Source: Nemopilema nomurai
Lineage: Eukaryota > Cnidaria > Scyphozoa > Rhizostomeae > Rhizostomatidae
Reading direction: 5' to 3'
Assembly (NCBI GenBank): GCA_003864495.1
Contig: ML133461.1
Location: 682,001-746,000, forward strand
Length of the DNA: 64,000 nt
Part shown: positions 50,831 through 63,105 of the stretch, one piece after another
Layout: the number at the start of each line of letters is the position of its first letter
Numbering within the stretch: position 1 is the stretch's first letter
Program-made: the position numbers and the translations under genes
Notes under the pieces: generated by a model
Told to the model about the DNA's origin: nothing
What the model saw: the letters and a program-made list of their open reading frames with translations, nothing else
The model's database searches: none

Positions 50831-53800
50831 CGGAAATGATATTAACAGGATAACGTCCTTGTCTGCTAACGGCCCCCAAACCGGCGCTAATGCAGTATCG
50901 TACCTCTCCATGATCCACAGGTCCTACATAGATAAATTATACACCAAACGATAGCATATAAATAGATGCGCCTATTAATATGAGACCATCGGCAGGTTTA
51001 TAGGTTAAAGTTGCAAAAAGTTATAGCAAAATTATGTTTCACTCGTACCGTCGATCAAGTGGTTTCTGCAGATCTCATTTGGCTGCAGAAAGGCCCACCA
51101 GAAAAAATTGAAGAAGCCTATAATTTAACAGGCTTACAACCAATACGACCTTGGGTATGTGCCAAAGGTATGGGTAAAAGTTTTTCTAGTACCGGCAAAC
51201 TCTATCATTCCAAGTAATAAAACATATATTGAATTAATTAGATAACAATGGATGGCACTTACCAGGGTAATCAGATTAAGTGCTGCACATGGCGAAGCTT
51301 AGTCCAGGTAGCCTCAAATTCACGAAGCAGGCGCAGGCAAAACAAACTCAGCACCGATAATTCGCCCATCAGAGACAACAAAGAAACATGTTGACTAGGC
51401 TAATGTTTTGTTTTACCGTTTTGGTCAATTGCCTGTGAACTAGAAATGTGCAGCTTGGAATAGAAAATTCAATTATAGGCGCAGTTTTCTTTCTCAATGA
51501 AGCATAACAGGTCCGGGAATATTCATGGACACAGAGCACATGGAGATGGATCGCGCAGCGAATTGAATCTAAAAATGAATAATTCACCAAGAACTCAAAC
51601 AAAATGTTCCCACCGAAATGAAAAAAGTTCTCAGTTCCTGTATGTTCGCGCAAGGGGTGAATCCCACGTGTTATTATTGTCAAACTCCAGGACATGTTTT
51701 CTTGTTATCTTTGAATAGGTTAGCTACTGTGTGAGGGAGCTCACAAGGTACAACTTTAGAAAACCTCAAATGTTATCTATAGCTAGACAAAGCTTCATTT
51801 ATACACACAAATAGAGGTATGGGTTCCATTAGACTTTTCTGCATTCCCAGTACTGTGTAACTAAGACAGCCTCTTGAAATTTTGAGGATATAAAGACAAA
51901 TGAATGGATGGCCTCTTTCAAGGACTGGCTAATTCAATTGCTTATAGGTGTATCTGTATGGATGATCTATGCCCCTCTACAACCATGTACAGCTGTCCAC
52001 AACACTTTCTGGAACTTGAGAAATGCGGTCAAAATGCTCTTCAAAACACATTTATTTAAAATTGCTTCCTTCTGTTGACATAAGCCATGAAAAGGTCAGG
52101 ATTATAAAAAAAATTTAAGGACAAAAAAGTTAAGATTTCAAGGTGAAAACAAAACCCCATGCCGACCTAGGCAAAAAAGGATACCATAATATATTCATAG
52201 CTCTATGACTTCAAGCTCTTATTAACAAGAGTAGAATTATTTGACATTTTCAAAGTGCAAGATTTTAAAAATTCCTAGAAAATTAACTATAACCTGATTT
52301 ATAGCCTCTTAGGAGTTTTCAGGTTCTTCATTAAAAGTAGTCTTCAGCCTTCCATATTCATTTACCTCCAATTGTATTCATAATAATGTGAATTGGAAAT
52401 TGATGCCAAAAATTATTATCTTTAATAGAAGAAAAAGGAAATTATATCATTTCTTATTCATTTGGTGGATGTGATTCTGCTGGTTATTAATGCAGATTTG
52501 TTCTTTATGGAACTGGTTACAAAACTGATAACCTGTTTATTAGAATGCAGAAGGTTTAGCTGTCACTGTGTGAATGCATAGCAAAATTTTTCTGTCTACA
52601 TTTACTTTTTTAAAACCCTCTTTGTAGATGCAAATAACAGGTCTCCAGTGTGCCCAATATTTTTGCTTTACAAGAGAAGGTTTACTTATAAGTGTTTAAA
52701 GGTGAGCTATCTTTAATAGACCAGTTTGTAAAGAAAATTTATTACAAACATGATACAAATAGCCTCTTTATAAGTCATTTTATCCCAGCTTCCTTGACAC
52801 CTGAGAAGGGAGATTGAGTTGTATATTGTCATGAATTGAACAGGCCTGCTAGATTCTTCTTTAGAAATGAAAAAACCTGAGAAACTTAGCAGTAATCTTT
52901 CCCACAATAATTGCGATATTGATGACACTTGTTCACAAGTGCTCGTTTGCGGACATATATTTGTAGCTGACAATAGGCAAAGGAACGCATTTGCAATTTA
53001 TAGGGGCTGATTTCTAAGGGATGCACGAGGGGGCTAGGCCCCATCTCGATAACGACCAGAACTTACAGATTCCTTATTATCGGTATCACAGCAATGTTCT
53101 GCTGATTTTTAGTAACAACACCTCTTGCACAGTGCACTTGCTTTTTCACAGATACATTAGACTGCCAAAGAAATAGCTAGACTTAAACGGAGCTCTAACA
53201 CTTGCCCTGGCCAAAACGTGATGATGACAAGGGTGGATTACGGTCATAACAAAATCCGACCAACCAACATATTAAACCAGACCGTTTTGAAGCATTTACC
53301 CACAATAACTAACCAGATTATCTTCACGATTCAAAAGATTACTTTTGGAAGCATCTGAGCCCAGTGTATTGCATAAAGCATTTGGGCCTTGTGCACGGTA
53401 TAAGACTAAACTATCGCATGAGAAATGTTTACTAACCTTCCCCACTCATTGAGGCAGATAATTCACTCTCATTTCGTTATGATGGCGACTCGAATAAAAA
53501 AAACAACCAGTTAATTCAGCATTTGTTTCAAATCCGTTTGAACTCTAATCTTCTACCGGCTGAAATGTCAAACTCCATTTCGTTTCGCGACGATCGAAGC
53601 CAATGCATGTCAACAAATATTGGAGGTCAAAACAGCCACAGGGGGGCCATACGTAGATCATCATTACTAGCCCCATCTTAAACCAGTTTACTCTTTATAT
53701 ATACCTAGGGTAAAAAGCTTGCAGATTTATCACGGGTTTTACTTCAGATGCTAAAAATGTTTTTAAAGATGGATGCTTGATTAAAAAATCAATATTTTGC

Positions 53801-54117
53801 TGGGTGGCACTATTAGCTGCGTATTAGAGTAGGCCGTAAAAAGGGATGCATTTACCAGGACTAAGAAAGGAACAAGTAATAGGACCTCTGAAAACTCCGT
53901 TATCATTTATGATCACTTTTTGAAACTGATTTGAAACTAAGCTTCTCTTGGGGGTTACAACCCCTGCATTTTTGGCAAGGAAGTGAACTTTGCCCTCTTC
54001 CCATGCAAATCCAATGTCTTTATGCCCAATTTCTACCACGAAACCCCTGCCCTTAAAATATCCTAGTTGCGCCCCTGCAAATGGGGCAAATGCATTCAGA
54101 CTTAAGCTCATATAATT

Positions 54118-54175
54118 AAACAGAGGGCACGGTTTTGTATAATGTCAAACAGAGGGCACGGTTTTGTATAATGTC
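54118..54175. repeat. 29-bp tandem duplication
   Basis: Two perfect copies of aaacagagggcacggttttg followed by tataatgtc. Confidence 0.9.
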
Positions 54176-57100
54176 AACATTGCAAGCCCCCAAAACACAC
54201 TATATTTTGGGTATGGGGCATTCCGCCATGGTAGGCTTATTTCGTTATGCTAAGCAATAGGGTAAAAACAACACACTTTACAAATAATGATATACCTTTA
54301 ATTTTCATACACACATCACGAACACTACCTTCATACAATATAAACAAAACTGGCTTAAAATATTTACAATACACAAGAAAAATTTACAAACAATTTTTTT
54401 ATATACAGAACGGTCCAGAAAATTTACATTCCGACTACAAGCGAATATACTTCTAACAAAATGATTAATCACCTTTAAAAGAGCTTGTTCTAATTTCTCG
54501 TCGTATACTTCCTAAAGTGACTAGATGTTTATAGCTACGGTCATGGAAATAAATGAGGGATCTTCACCATCTTAAAAAAACGAGAAAATGCTGAGTTAAG
54601 AGATATAAAGATCACAATATAGAAATGAAGGTCATCAAGTATTGCAAGACTAAAGGGGCTTCTTCGATATCTTCATGTTTCTTTAAATTAGGTTGATATT
54701 GCCTATCTGAAAACGATTTATTCTGCTCTTCTTTAGTAAATTAATTGATATAAAGTTATCTTGCTGACTGAGGTTAATCTTGCATACCCAGAATATATTA
54801 ATCTTGGTTACCCGATTAGATTAATCTTGCCTACATGAATTAGATTGATTATGCTTAGCAAAACTAGATTAATCTTTCTTATCTCTTCGTGGTCTTTGTA
54901 GCCCGACTAAATCTTAATAATTATCGACGAGTAGCTTCTAAATAGCTGGAAACATCATTGGATAGTCGAATAAACCAAAATAGTCGCTTTGGATAGTCGC
55001 TATCTAAAGAGAACCATTATCCCCTCGTTAACTGTATTTCGAATTACTTTAGAAGCCCTAATCTGGAAAGGCTTCAACGTATTCGGTGGCTCTTAAATGT
55101 CATCTACAAACTTTCAAACATACGTGACTATATGTCATAATACAAACAAAACTAAAACAACAATACATTGCTGAAAAGAGATCTTTAATTTGCAATGGCT
55201 TTTCAAGCCTACGATGAAACTATTAATACTCTTTAATTTTACGCACTTCTAATCTTTGCACACTTGTTGGTCTCCAAACGTTTCGGCTTTTGAAGTTGTT
55301 AATCTTTCTTTCGCCAGAAGATCGCGTCCTGTAGCCAGAATAAGCCGGTTTTCGTTGCGAGTACGCTTGGTACATTCTCATTACATCTCGCCTTCAAGAG
55401 AACGATGGAATCAAGTTCAGTTTTTTATCATAAATTCGTCAGAGGCCCACCCCCTGTCCTTTCGTCAGCGTTAGGGGCGTATGACTCTCATGCCAATTCT
55501 TGATTATTTTTAAACATGATAGACAGAGCCGTGAAAGTTCACAAGAAAAAACAAAGAATTCTTCCTTAGAATGCAACATAACATGGCGAGATATTCCTCG
55601 TTTAAATATGGGGGACTTTCTAGGGGCATAAAGGATAGACAAAGGCATTTCGGGAGATTGACGAATCTTGAAACGTTGACGAATCGTAAAAAATTTGAGG
55701 TTGGGAAACTTAATAGTTAGTTAGAAAATGAAATAGGGGTAAGAGTACGAAATATAAAACCTTAGTGGGCCAGCTGAATGATCAGGTGGGACTGACACCG
55801 TATTTCGCTCTTTGGAAAGGTTTGAGCTCCTGTAGAAATTAAAATGATAAAAATTAATTGGATGACTTCGTAAATAAAAGAAAATCACAAAACCATTTGG
55901 TCATTTCTAACAACAAACCTCTTAATCCGTATTTGAAAGTTAATCTCCGATCTAATTGACTTATTTTTAATATTCAAACATTTTTATTTGTTATAAACTT
56001 TTGTGAGTACAGATAATTTCTCTCTGCTTGGGCTACTATAGCCGTCTTCCAGTTACCGAACTAAACCTTGTCTTACGTACCTTCTATACTAAGCCAGAGT
56101 GTTTTCAGTGAGGTTATTAAGCTGACCCGATGTGTATGAGAAGTTCATATTTGATGCAACAAGAACACTTCTAAAAATTGCATTTACAAAAGTACAATGC
56201 GCACAAAAACAAGGAAAATTTTAAGAAGAATATACGAACATACCACATTGCAAGATCACTTTCAAATTGTGGGCTATAAGGAAAATAAGATTACCATACA
56301 TCAATTTGATGTTATACTTTCAGGTCTCGCATCAATGTTGTAAAATAAATGTGCGAAGTAATACAGATATACCATATAAAAGGCATACAGAAATTGAAGA
56401 ATTGAATTATTTTAGACGCTGCGTACCAGATGTACTTTTCGCAATTCTGTGCTTTTGAAGTTTTGCGGAATGAAATATTTAGTAAAATGTTCTTATCTTA
56501 ATAATTGTACGTAAATATAGATTTCAAAGCAACTATGTGCTAATTGTAGGAAAATATGGACAACAAACAATTAAATCATAAGAACTACCAAAGTTGTACG
56601 TATTCAGCATTATCTAAACTGCAGCACTATTTAACTTGTAGGAAAAATGGGAAGAAGATATTGAGGTATGCATAAAGATTTCTTGTTGCCATTCTATTAC
56701 AAATATTTACTTGTCATAGCATATATAAATAGCTACAACAACATTAAGCTGAAGATTTGATGATAAGGCACAAAAGAATACAAACAAACCTTTCAAGACG
56801 TAAAGATTCTGTTGGATCTAAAAATGATACAAGGCAAGAATTAAAAAATCATGTAGCCGGAATGAACAAGCAAGCAAAAAATGATATAAGAAACATACTA
56901 CATTGCAATTCCCATTTTACTGTTTTTCAATCCGGTTTGCTATAAAACTGATGCTGGTACACAAAATTAAAGCCTTGTGGTTTTTCTATCAATGAACCAA
57001 ATATAAATGAAAACCCAAAAAATTTTAAACGACATAAAAGTAATAATTACTATTTTCCATATCTTTTGTTACTCAGGTTAAAGCTGAAATTGTAAAGATT

Positions 57101-57256
57101 CAATGTATTTCAAAAAAGTGGAGAAATAGAATGCAAAGCAATGCATAAATATTTCAAGAGCACTTGCCTGAATATCATTATCTTAAACTGACAACATTTC
57201 AATAAAAGTGTCACTGATCTACTTCTTATTATAAAAAGAGAAGGGATGATACATAC

Positions 57257-60200
57257 GTAAAACTGAAAACGTTGTAGGCCGCTGAGAAATTTTCCAGGAT
57301 CGCCTCTAGATAGAAAAAATTATCAACTGCAGTACCAAACAACAAACTGTGTAAGACAACATTATTAATAGAAATAGGCAAATGGGAGCTATATAGAACA
57401 ACTGTGTGATGATATATAGCAAACAAAAGAAAACATGATGAAATGAACATGTTGAAAGCATTCAAAATTTGCTTTGTGCAAGGCTTCTTTGACAAAAAAG
57501 AGCCCCTTCCAGACCCTTCTTTATCCCATAAAATGCTCTCAACAAAGTCATTGAAAAGTAACTGAAGGTGAAACCTAGCTGTGACTTCAACTTACAGCAT
57601 TATCGTAGTCTTGGATGCATTTATTGCTATGATATGGTGAAAGGTCAGAAGAAATATCAGGAGAAAATGGCCTCCTAGAACAAAAAAATAGAAAAAGTAA
57701 GATATTGGACAGATGATAAGTACTGTACAACCTTTTACTCAGTCCAAAAAGTACTCAGTTAAATCAGGAAATTTGAAATAGAGACCAAGAATTCAATTTA
57801 TTTTGAAAAGAACTGATGAAAAAACAAACAACTTTTGGTATATTTGCTCAATCATAGATGTAAAGGAGACATGTATAAACACTTCTAAAAACACAGAGAG
57901 AATTTGTGCCTGCTAATGACTTTCAAACATGAGCTTATGTTAGTCTTGCTAACAATAACAGCCAAAATAACTCATAATTACTTGACTGATCGAAGACTAC
58001 TATTGAACTGCAATGCTTATTCCCAAAATAATGGATAAATAATTTTTATCCATAAAAGTAAACTGCAAAACTAAACAGATCTGTGACTCACACTTTCTGA
58101 TGCTTCATGGTAGATAACATTAGCCTCATTTGATGTTGAATAACCTTTACTTCTTTCTCATGGGGATTTCTAATGTCATCTCTTTTCAGTGTGATAAAGG
58201 TACTTCCTTTTGTCAAAGAGCCTGCCTCAATAACAATACTAGTTGGAGATATGTCTGGTTCTTCACAGTCATTTCCCTCAGGTCCGCAGCTTTCACTTGG
58301 AGTTTCATTATGAGAAGAAGAATCCTCAGTCTGCTGTTCTTGGATTGAATCATCACTTGGACCATCAAATAACTCTACTGTAGTGGTTTGTTCTATAGAG
58401 TCTTCACTTTGATTATTTAAACATGCATCACAGTCTGAAAGTATTTCCACAACTGTTGTGTCAGTGTCACCAACATCACCAATATAAACATCACAAACTG
58501 TATTTTCTTCATCTACAATTTCTATCACTGCCTGTTTCTCCTCATTCATTGTTCCAATTTCATCATCTGAAGAGAAAACAAAGTTTACATAATCCTCAAA
58601 ATTACATCCTTTCACACCAGGATAAACATGTCAGAAAGTAGTAAAGATTTGAACAGGCCAGAGCAACCAGAGATGATTCGCGTAAAATCACTACAACTGT
58701 AACAACTGGCCAGACATAAATATTTGATTTTTCTAAATTTCAATGACCTATCATTAAAACCAATCATGAAACTAACATTGAAATGTGGAGGGCTATACTT
58801 TGATCAGCATTTGGGCATTAGTTTGTAATTTACAATGCTGACATTCAGAAATCTTAGAGAGCCATAATGGAATATGGCACTGAAAACACCATTTAACATG
58901 AAAAGATTCCACTTCAAATGGAAGTTCTGGATTAACAACATTTTTAATAAACACTCTTTCATTTTGAATAAACAACCTTTTTCTATAAGATCTTCAGATG
59001 GGGCTTCATCTGTCTTCAAACTTTCATTTGATAAGCTTTCCTCGCTGCTCCCATCCACTTCAATGGCTTCTTCCAACACATCATTATTTGGAATGACAAC
59101 AACTTCTGATAGATTGCCTCTTTCCTCTGCTTTGTGAACTTGAATTTCAACTTTTTCCTCCCTCTGCATGCACAAATATATATGATTTTAGGAAAGAGAA
59201 TGAGTATTCCACTAGTAAAGAATCTCATGATTTTATCACAATTTTCACTGATTTCACAATATAACTAAAAAGATAAATTACAGGTCAATCAAATGCCTTT
59301 TCCAGTAGTTAAAGCAGTTTCAAGTTAAAAAGCACCAGATTACCTCCCTAATAGAAAGCCATTGTAGGCCATGAAGCACAACAAGCTACAGATTGAAAAA
59401 AAATGCTTACCCTATCCTTTTCAGATTGAAGAGCTTCATCTATGGTGTGGCTATGTAGAAGCTCTGCTTCATTAATGGTCAAACAGCTGCCATCTGCTTT
59501 GTGAATAACAACTGATACTGGAATATCAAGCATCTTCACTTCCAATGGAGTCACAACAACAAGCTCCAATTCATCGCCAGCAGATTTCATTACCTCTTTA
59601 AACTCATTATGATCAACATCTTCCAATTCAATATTATTGCTGAAAAAGAATCACATGATTGCTAAGTAAAAACGCAAAAAGACAAATTCGATATATTTCT
59701 TGCAATAATTTGAAGACTCTACAACATTATGATACATCAGCATCCACACAATTTCGTTGAAACTGATTTTGAAGTGGTGGCCTCTCAGACAACACAAAAG
59801 GCTATAATCGCAACATTTGCAATTAACAATGACACCATAGGCGCCGACTACATGGGGGCTTGGGGGCTCGAGCCCCCCCTGGGAATTGCTATGGGGGGCT
59901 CAGCCCCCCTGGGAATTTCGTTTGAAATCAATCAAAGAATTGAACTGATGATACTGAAGACCATGATGTTATATCTGCTTTATTAAAATGTTTTGTTATT
60001 ATACATACTACATATGTTGTATTACGTTATTAAAGCGACAGGTAATTTCTCTATCTTTTAACTTTGTTTAATATTTTTTAAATTTAAATTTTTAGCCCCC
60101 CCCCCCCTGGGAAAAATAAAAGTCGGCAGCAAATATTTGCGATGCCTTTACTTTGCAATTTTTCACGTGTTTATTACATATGATCACTCTTCTACAGAAA

Positions 60201-60486
60201 TTAAAAAACCCACTCTGTATGTCACAAAATGTCCAAAATATAAAAACAAACTCTCTTACATTGACAATATTCTGTCTCCAGGCAGAACCCCTCCTTCTTC
60301 AGCTGGTGACTCCGGTATGACGTCACTAACCGTTTGCAAATTACGATACTCATGGCCGTTTATCAGCCATCTTGGGCCTCCACGAACGGCTTGTCCACGC
60401 ACTTTAAACCCAAAACTATTATCTCTGCGCTTTAGCTTCACTTTTCTCGGTTCGCTTGTAGTTTCGTGTTCATCCGGACGAGCCAT
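57257..60486 (-). CDS. SNX27-type PDZ-domain protein with acidic region and CxxC..CxxC segment (3' end unresolved)
   Basis: Minus-strand exons: 60486-60260, 59639-59411, 59163-58977, 58926-58834, 58566-58092, 57674-57596, 57305-57257; phases agree. The first two exons form a complete PDZ domain (RKVKLKRRDNSFGFKVRGQ, GGVLPGDRILSINNIEL, FKEVMKSAGDELELVVV), closest in my reading to the sorting-nexin-27 PDZ, but no PX or FERM part follows. Next comes an acidic, Ser/Thr-rich region (about 150-210), then FHVKWCFQC..ECQHC, which looks metal-binding, then a very acidic exon of 158 residues (EIVDEENTVCDVYIGDVGDTD), and basic RRSWKISQRPTTFSV. The ATG at 60486 has good context (aaaATGG). Weak points: exon 3 to 4 needs a 50-nt intron, and the donor at 58834 splits the last Cys of the second CxxC. 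A frameshift or alternative splicing is possible. Likely an intracellular scaffold. Confidence 0.55.
59840..60130. mobile_element. 291-bp inverted-repeat element in PDZ intron 1
   Basis: The left end ggcgccgactacatggg and the right end (reverse complement gctgccgactttta) form imperfect terminal repeats. Internally there are duplicated gagccccccctgggaatt-type blocks and a C14 run. No ORF. It resembles short non-autonomous elements. Confidence 0.6.
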
Positions 60487-63105
60487 TTTAACGAAATGGG
60501 ATAGGATAATCTTTCGCTGAATTATAAATTCGCCGTTGTTGTTGCTGCCAATTGTTACCATGGAGAATGCTGTTAGAGACCTTTGACCGGAAACGGAATT
60601 CTCAGAAATCAAGAAGGAAGTTTGTGCAGTCTTGAGGATTCTTTTTACCACAAATACGTGATCAAACACAGGCAATATCCTTCGCAAAATAGATGAAGAA
60701 TTCCTTACCATAGCATTACAAGAAACCGATATGCAATTGAAGTCATTGAACACTTCTCAATAGATAAATAAAATACCGTATGATCATGAATTATCCTGCT
60801 TCTTCAGTGCAATAAGTTTTATTCCACAACTTTGTACAATAATCTAAAAAGTAACATATGCTGGAAATATAAAAGCAGGAAATTGTTCTCAATTTTATCA
60901 ATGAGAACTTAGGGAACGATTTCTCTGATGTTTCATTTTGCAAAAAGGTCTTTATAAAGGGAAGATTTTGTATCTTCAGTGTAGATTTTATTCAACTTTG
61001 CAACGTTTGGAAGCCTAATAAAACTCATACCTGAACTCTTTCATGCTTCATGTATACTTCTTAAATCAGAAACCGTACTTTTGATAATTCAAAATTTTTA
61101 GCAACTAACAAGTTGCATATTTAAGCAGGTTTACAAATTACGACAACACTTGCTGATGTAGACCCGCTTTATGTTAGACAGATTGCAATATCAAAACTTT
61201 ATCATATGATAAAACCTTGCATAAAGATAATTAATAAGACAATTGATAGCTAAATGGCACCCTGTTTATTGGATTGCAAAATGAAGCCAAGAAAACAACG
61301 GCTACAAACACCTCTTAAAAAGCAATATCAACATCAACTGCTGTTAAAAAGAAGGATCAATTACACTCAGCCTTATGCTAATGATATCTTTATCCAAACT
61401 ACAGCGTGCACCATTTCTCATGCTGTTAAAAACTGTGGCGAGATCAAAAAGGGTTGTCTAAGCTAAATGTTGACGAGCGTTTACGACAAGATCTTATGTC
61501 ATATGTGTGTTTACCCTGGGTACCAGACTCTGTAAAATAATAGTGTGCTCCATAATTCAGGAAGCTTCATACTTCATTGAAAATGCATAAGTTATTAATC
61601 GGTTAGAGAGGCATTTTTCCAATTTTTAAAAGTGATGGAATAACACGGGGAAGCTCCTGTAAAATACTGATTTAGTTCGTGGAAAATCTTTGTGCGAAAG
61701 TGACGTCAGTACGATATTATATGATGCGTACGTGTATTTATAATATGAAGGGCTCAGCCGAACGGGATCATTTTGAGGTAAACTGTTGACTTAGGAGAAA
61801 CTTTGCATTTGACTGCAATTAACTGGATATAGATTGCCTGGGGTCGTCTTGAGGTAAATTGTTGACTTAGCAGAAACTTTGCATTTGATTGCAATTAACT
61901 GGATATAGATTGCCTTCATGAAAGCACCAAAGTGAGGAACCAAAGGAAAGAGAAAAAAAGAAAACATGTCTTAAACTTGATGACTATAAATCGCATGTAA
62001 TACACGACAATGTATGAAAAGAAAAAGCAAAATAATCGCCAGTCTGACTTATAAAAATAGGACTACGTATACATTGACTATACTTTGACACTAGTTAGAA
62101 ATAAAAACATATGATTCACGCTTGGTTTACAGACTTAGTACTAAATGGAAACGAAAGTATTTAGCTTGCTACTAGAAACAAGTACCTCGCGATTAGAGGA
62201 TATAGAGAGACAAAGGTACCGCAACACGTACGTTTATTCAATAATGGAAATTGACTTAGATGAGATTTTGGAAACATATATCATATCTCTTCTGGTATTC
62301 CCTTCCGACAAGGAAGAACAGCGTTCAAGCATAATAATTGATATTGCTGCCATAAATATTATCCTTGGTTAAATTGTAACCCAGAGCTTAAAACACTTTT
62401 CATCGAATAACTGCTTGAATAGTTGACTTCCATCATTTGTTTTTTAATACCACATGATAATTGAAAATGTTGTTTTCAATAAGCGAACCAGTTTGAAGTG
62501 TACCCCAAAGAAAGATGAAGAAAACAAGCATTGAAGCATACCAAGCTGCATTTCTTCATTATCTTCTGACACCAAAATACACCGATTCTTGGAATGCAAG
62601 AAAGCTTGTTCTACAACACCCCTACTCCTCAAACAACCGTTGTTTACATTCTGCACTCAAAACTGACATCCCCAAACGATTTTGCCAAATGTAGGAAATG
62701 GTTGTTTCCAACTACATACAAAAAACATATTTTTTCTTTAACAAGTCGTCCTGCGACCTAACAGCACACTTCATATACATGATAATGGAACATCAAACAG
62801 AATTCAATTCAAAGCAGTCTTTTTAAGCTACCTCATAAAAAAGAGTGGATTGGGGGGGGGGGGGATGGGATATTATGGGGTTACCTTTACAAGAGAAAAA
62901 TAATAAACATGTCTTTTTAAAACTCACCCTTTAAAAACTATATTAAACGGAGATTCCCCTTAACTGATTGATAACTTGTACTTTCCAGCAACATCACTTT
63001 CTTTTTCCTAGACTCTTTAAAAGCTATAATTATTAGAGTGCGGAATTCCCAGGGCGCATTGGGCCAGATAATCAATCGAGAACCGTAAAAGACAAACTTA
63101 GGAAA
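60487..63105. other. intergenic region between the PDZ gene and the next minus-strand gene
   Basis: Holds the PDZ promoter region (no TATA box seen), a 76-bp tandem duplication (61773-61839 and 61849-61915) and a G13 run at about 62852-62864. A plus-strand 75-codon frame at 62145-62372 is open but has no neighbours or splice context to support it. Confidence 0.45.
61773..61915. repeat. 76-bp tandem duplication
   Basis: Two copies of ttgaggtaaactgttgactt and the following 47 bases, with three or four mismatches and a period of 76 bp. Confidence 0.9.

Larger units (their letters stand above)
49721..57256. other. gene-poor region; repeats, and possible 3' end of the PDZ gene
   Basis: Contains the dispersed repeat at 50612-50830, a 29-bp tandem duplication at 54118-54175 and degenerate gattaatctt repeats at about 54770-54880. 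No convincing multi-exon gene. A short candidate last exon of the PDZ gene lies on the minus strand at 56939-56917 (phase agrees, seven codons ending in TAA), but its acceptor is weak. Confidence 0.4.

Noticed and set aside
53824..54111. 95-codon minus ORF with a QLGYFKGRGF start
   Set aside because: Looks like translation of repeat-derived sequence next to a tandem duplication; no splice context or domain.
57229..57495. 88-codon minus ORF as membrane protein
   Set aside because: The real exon in this stretch is 57305-57257 in another frame, which continues the PDZ gene in phase.
60487..60753. N-terminal extension of the PDZ protein
   Set aside because: The upstream in-frame sequence lacks protein character, and the ATG at 60486 has a better context; it is probably 5' UTR.
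62145..62372. 75-codon plus-strand acidic ORF
   Set aside because: Protein-like composition but no acceptor, donor, homology or poly(A) context; not enough to call a gene.
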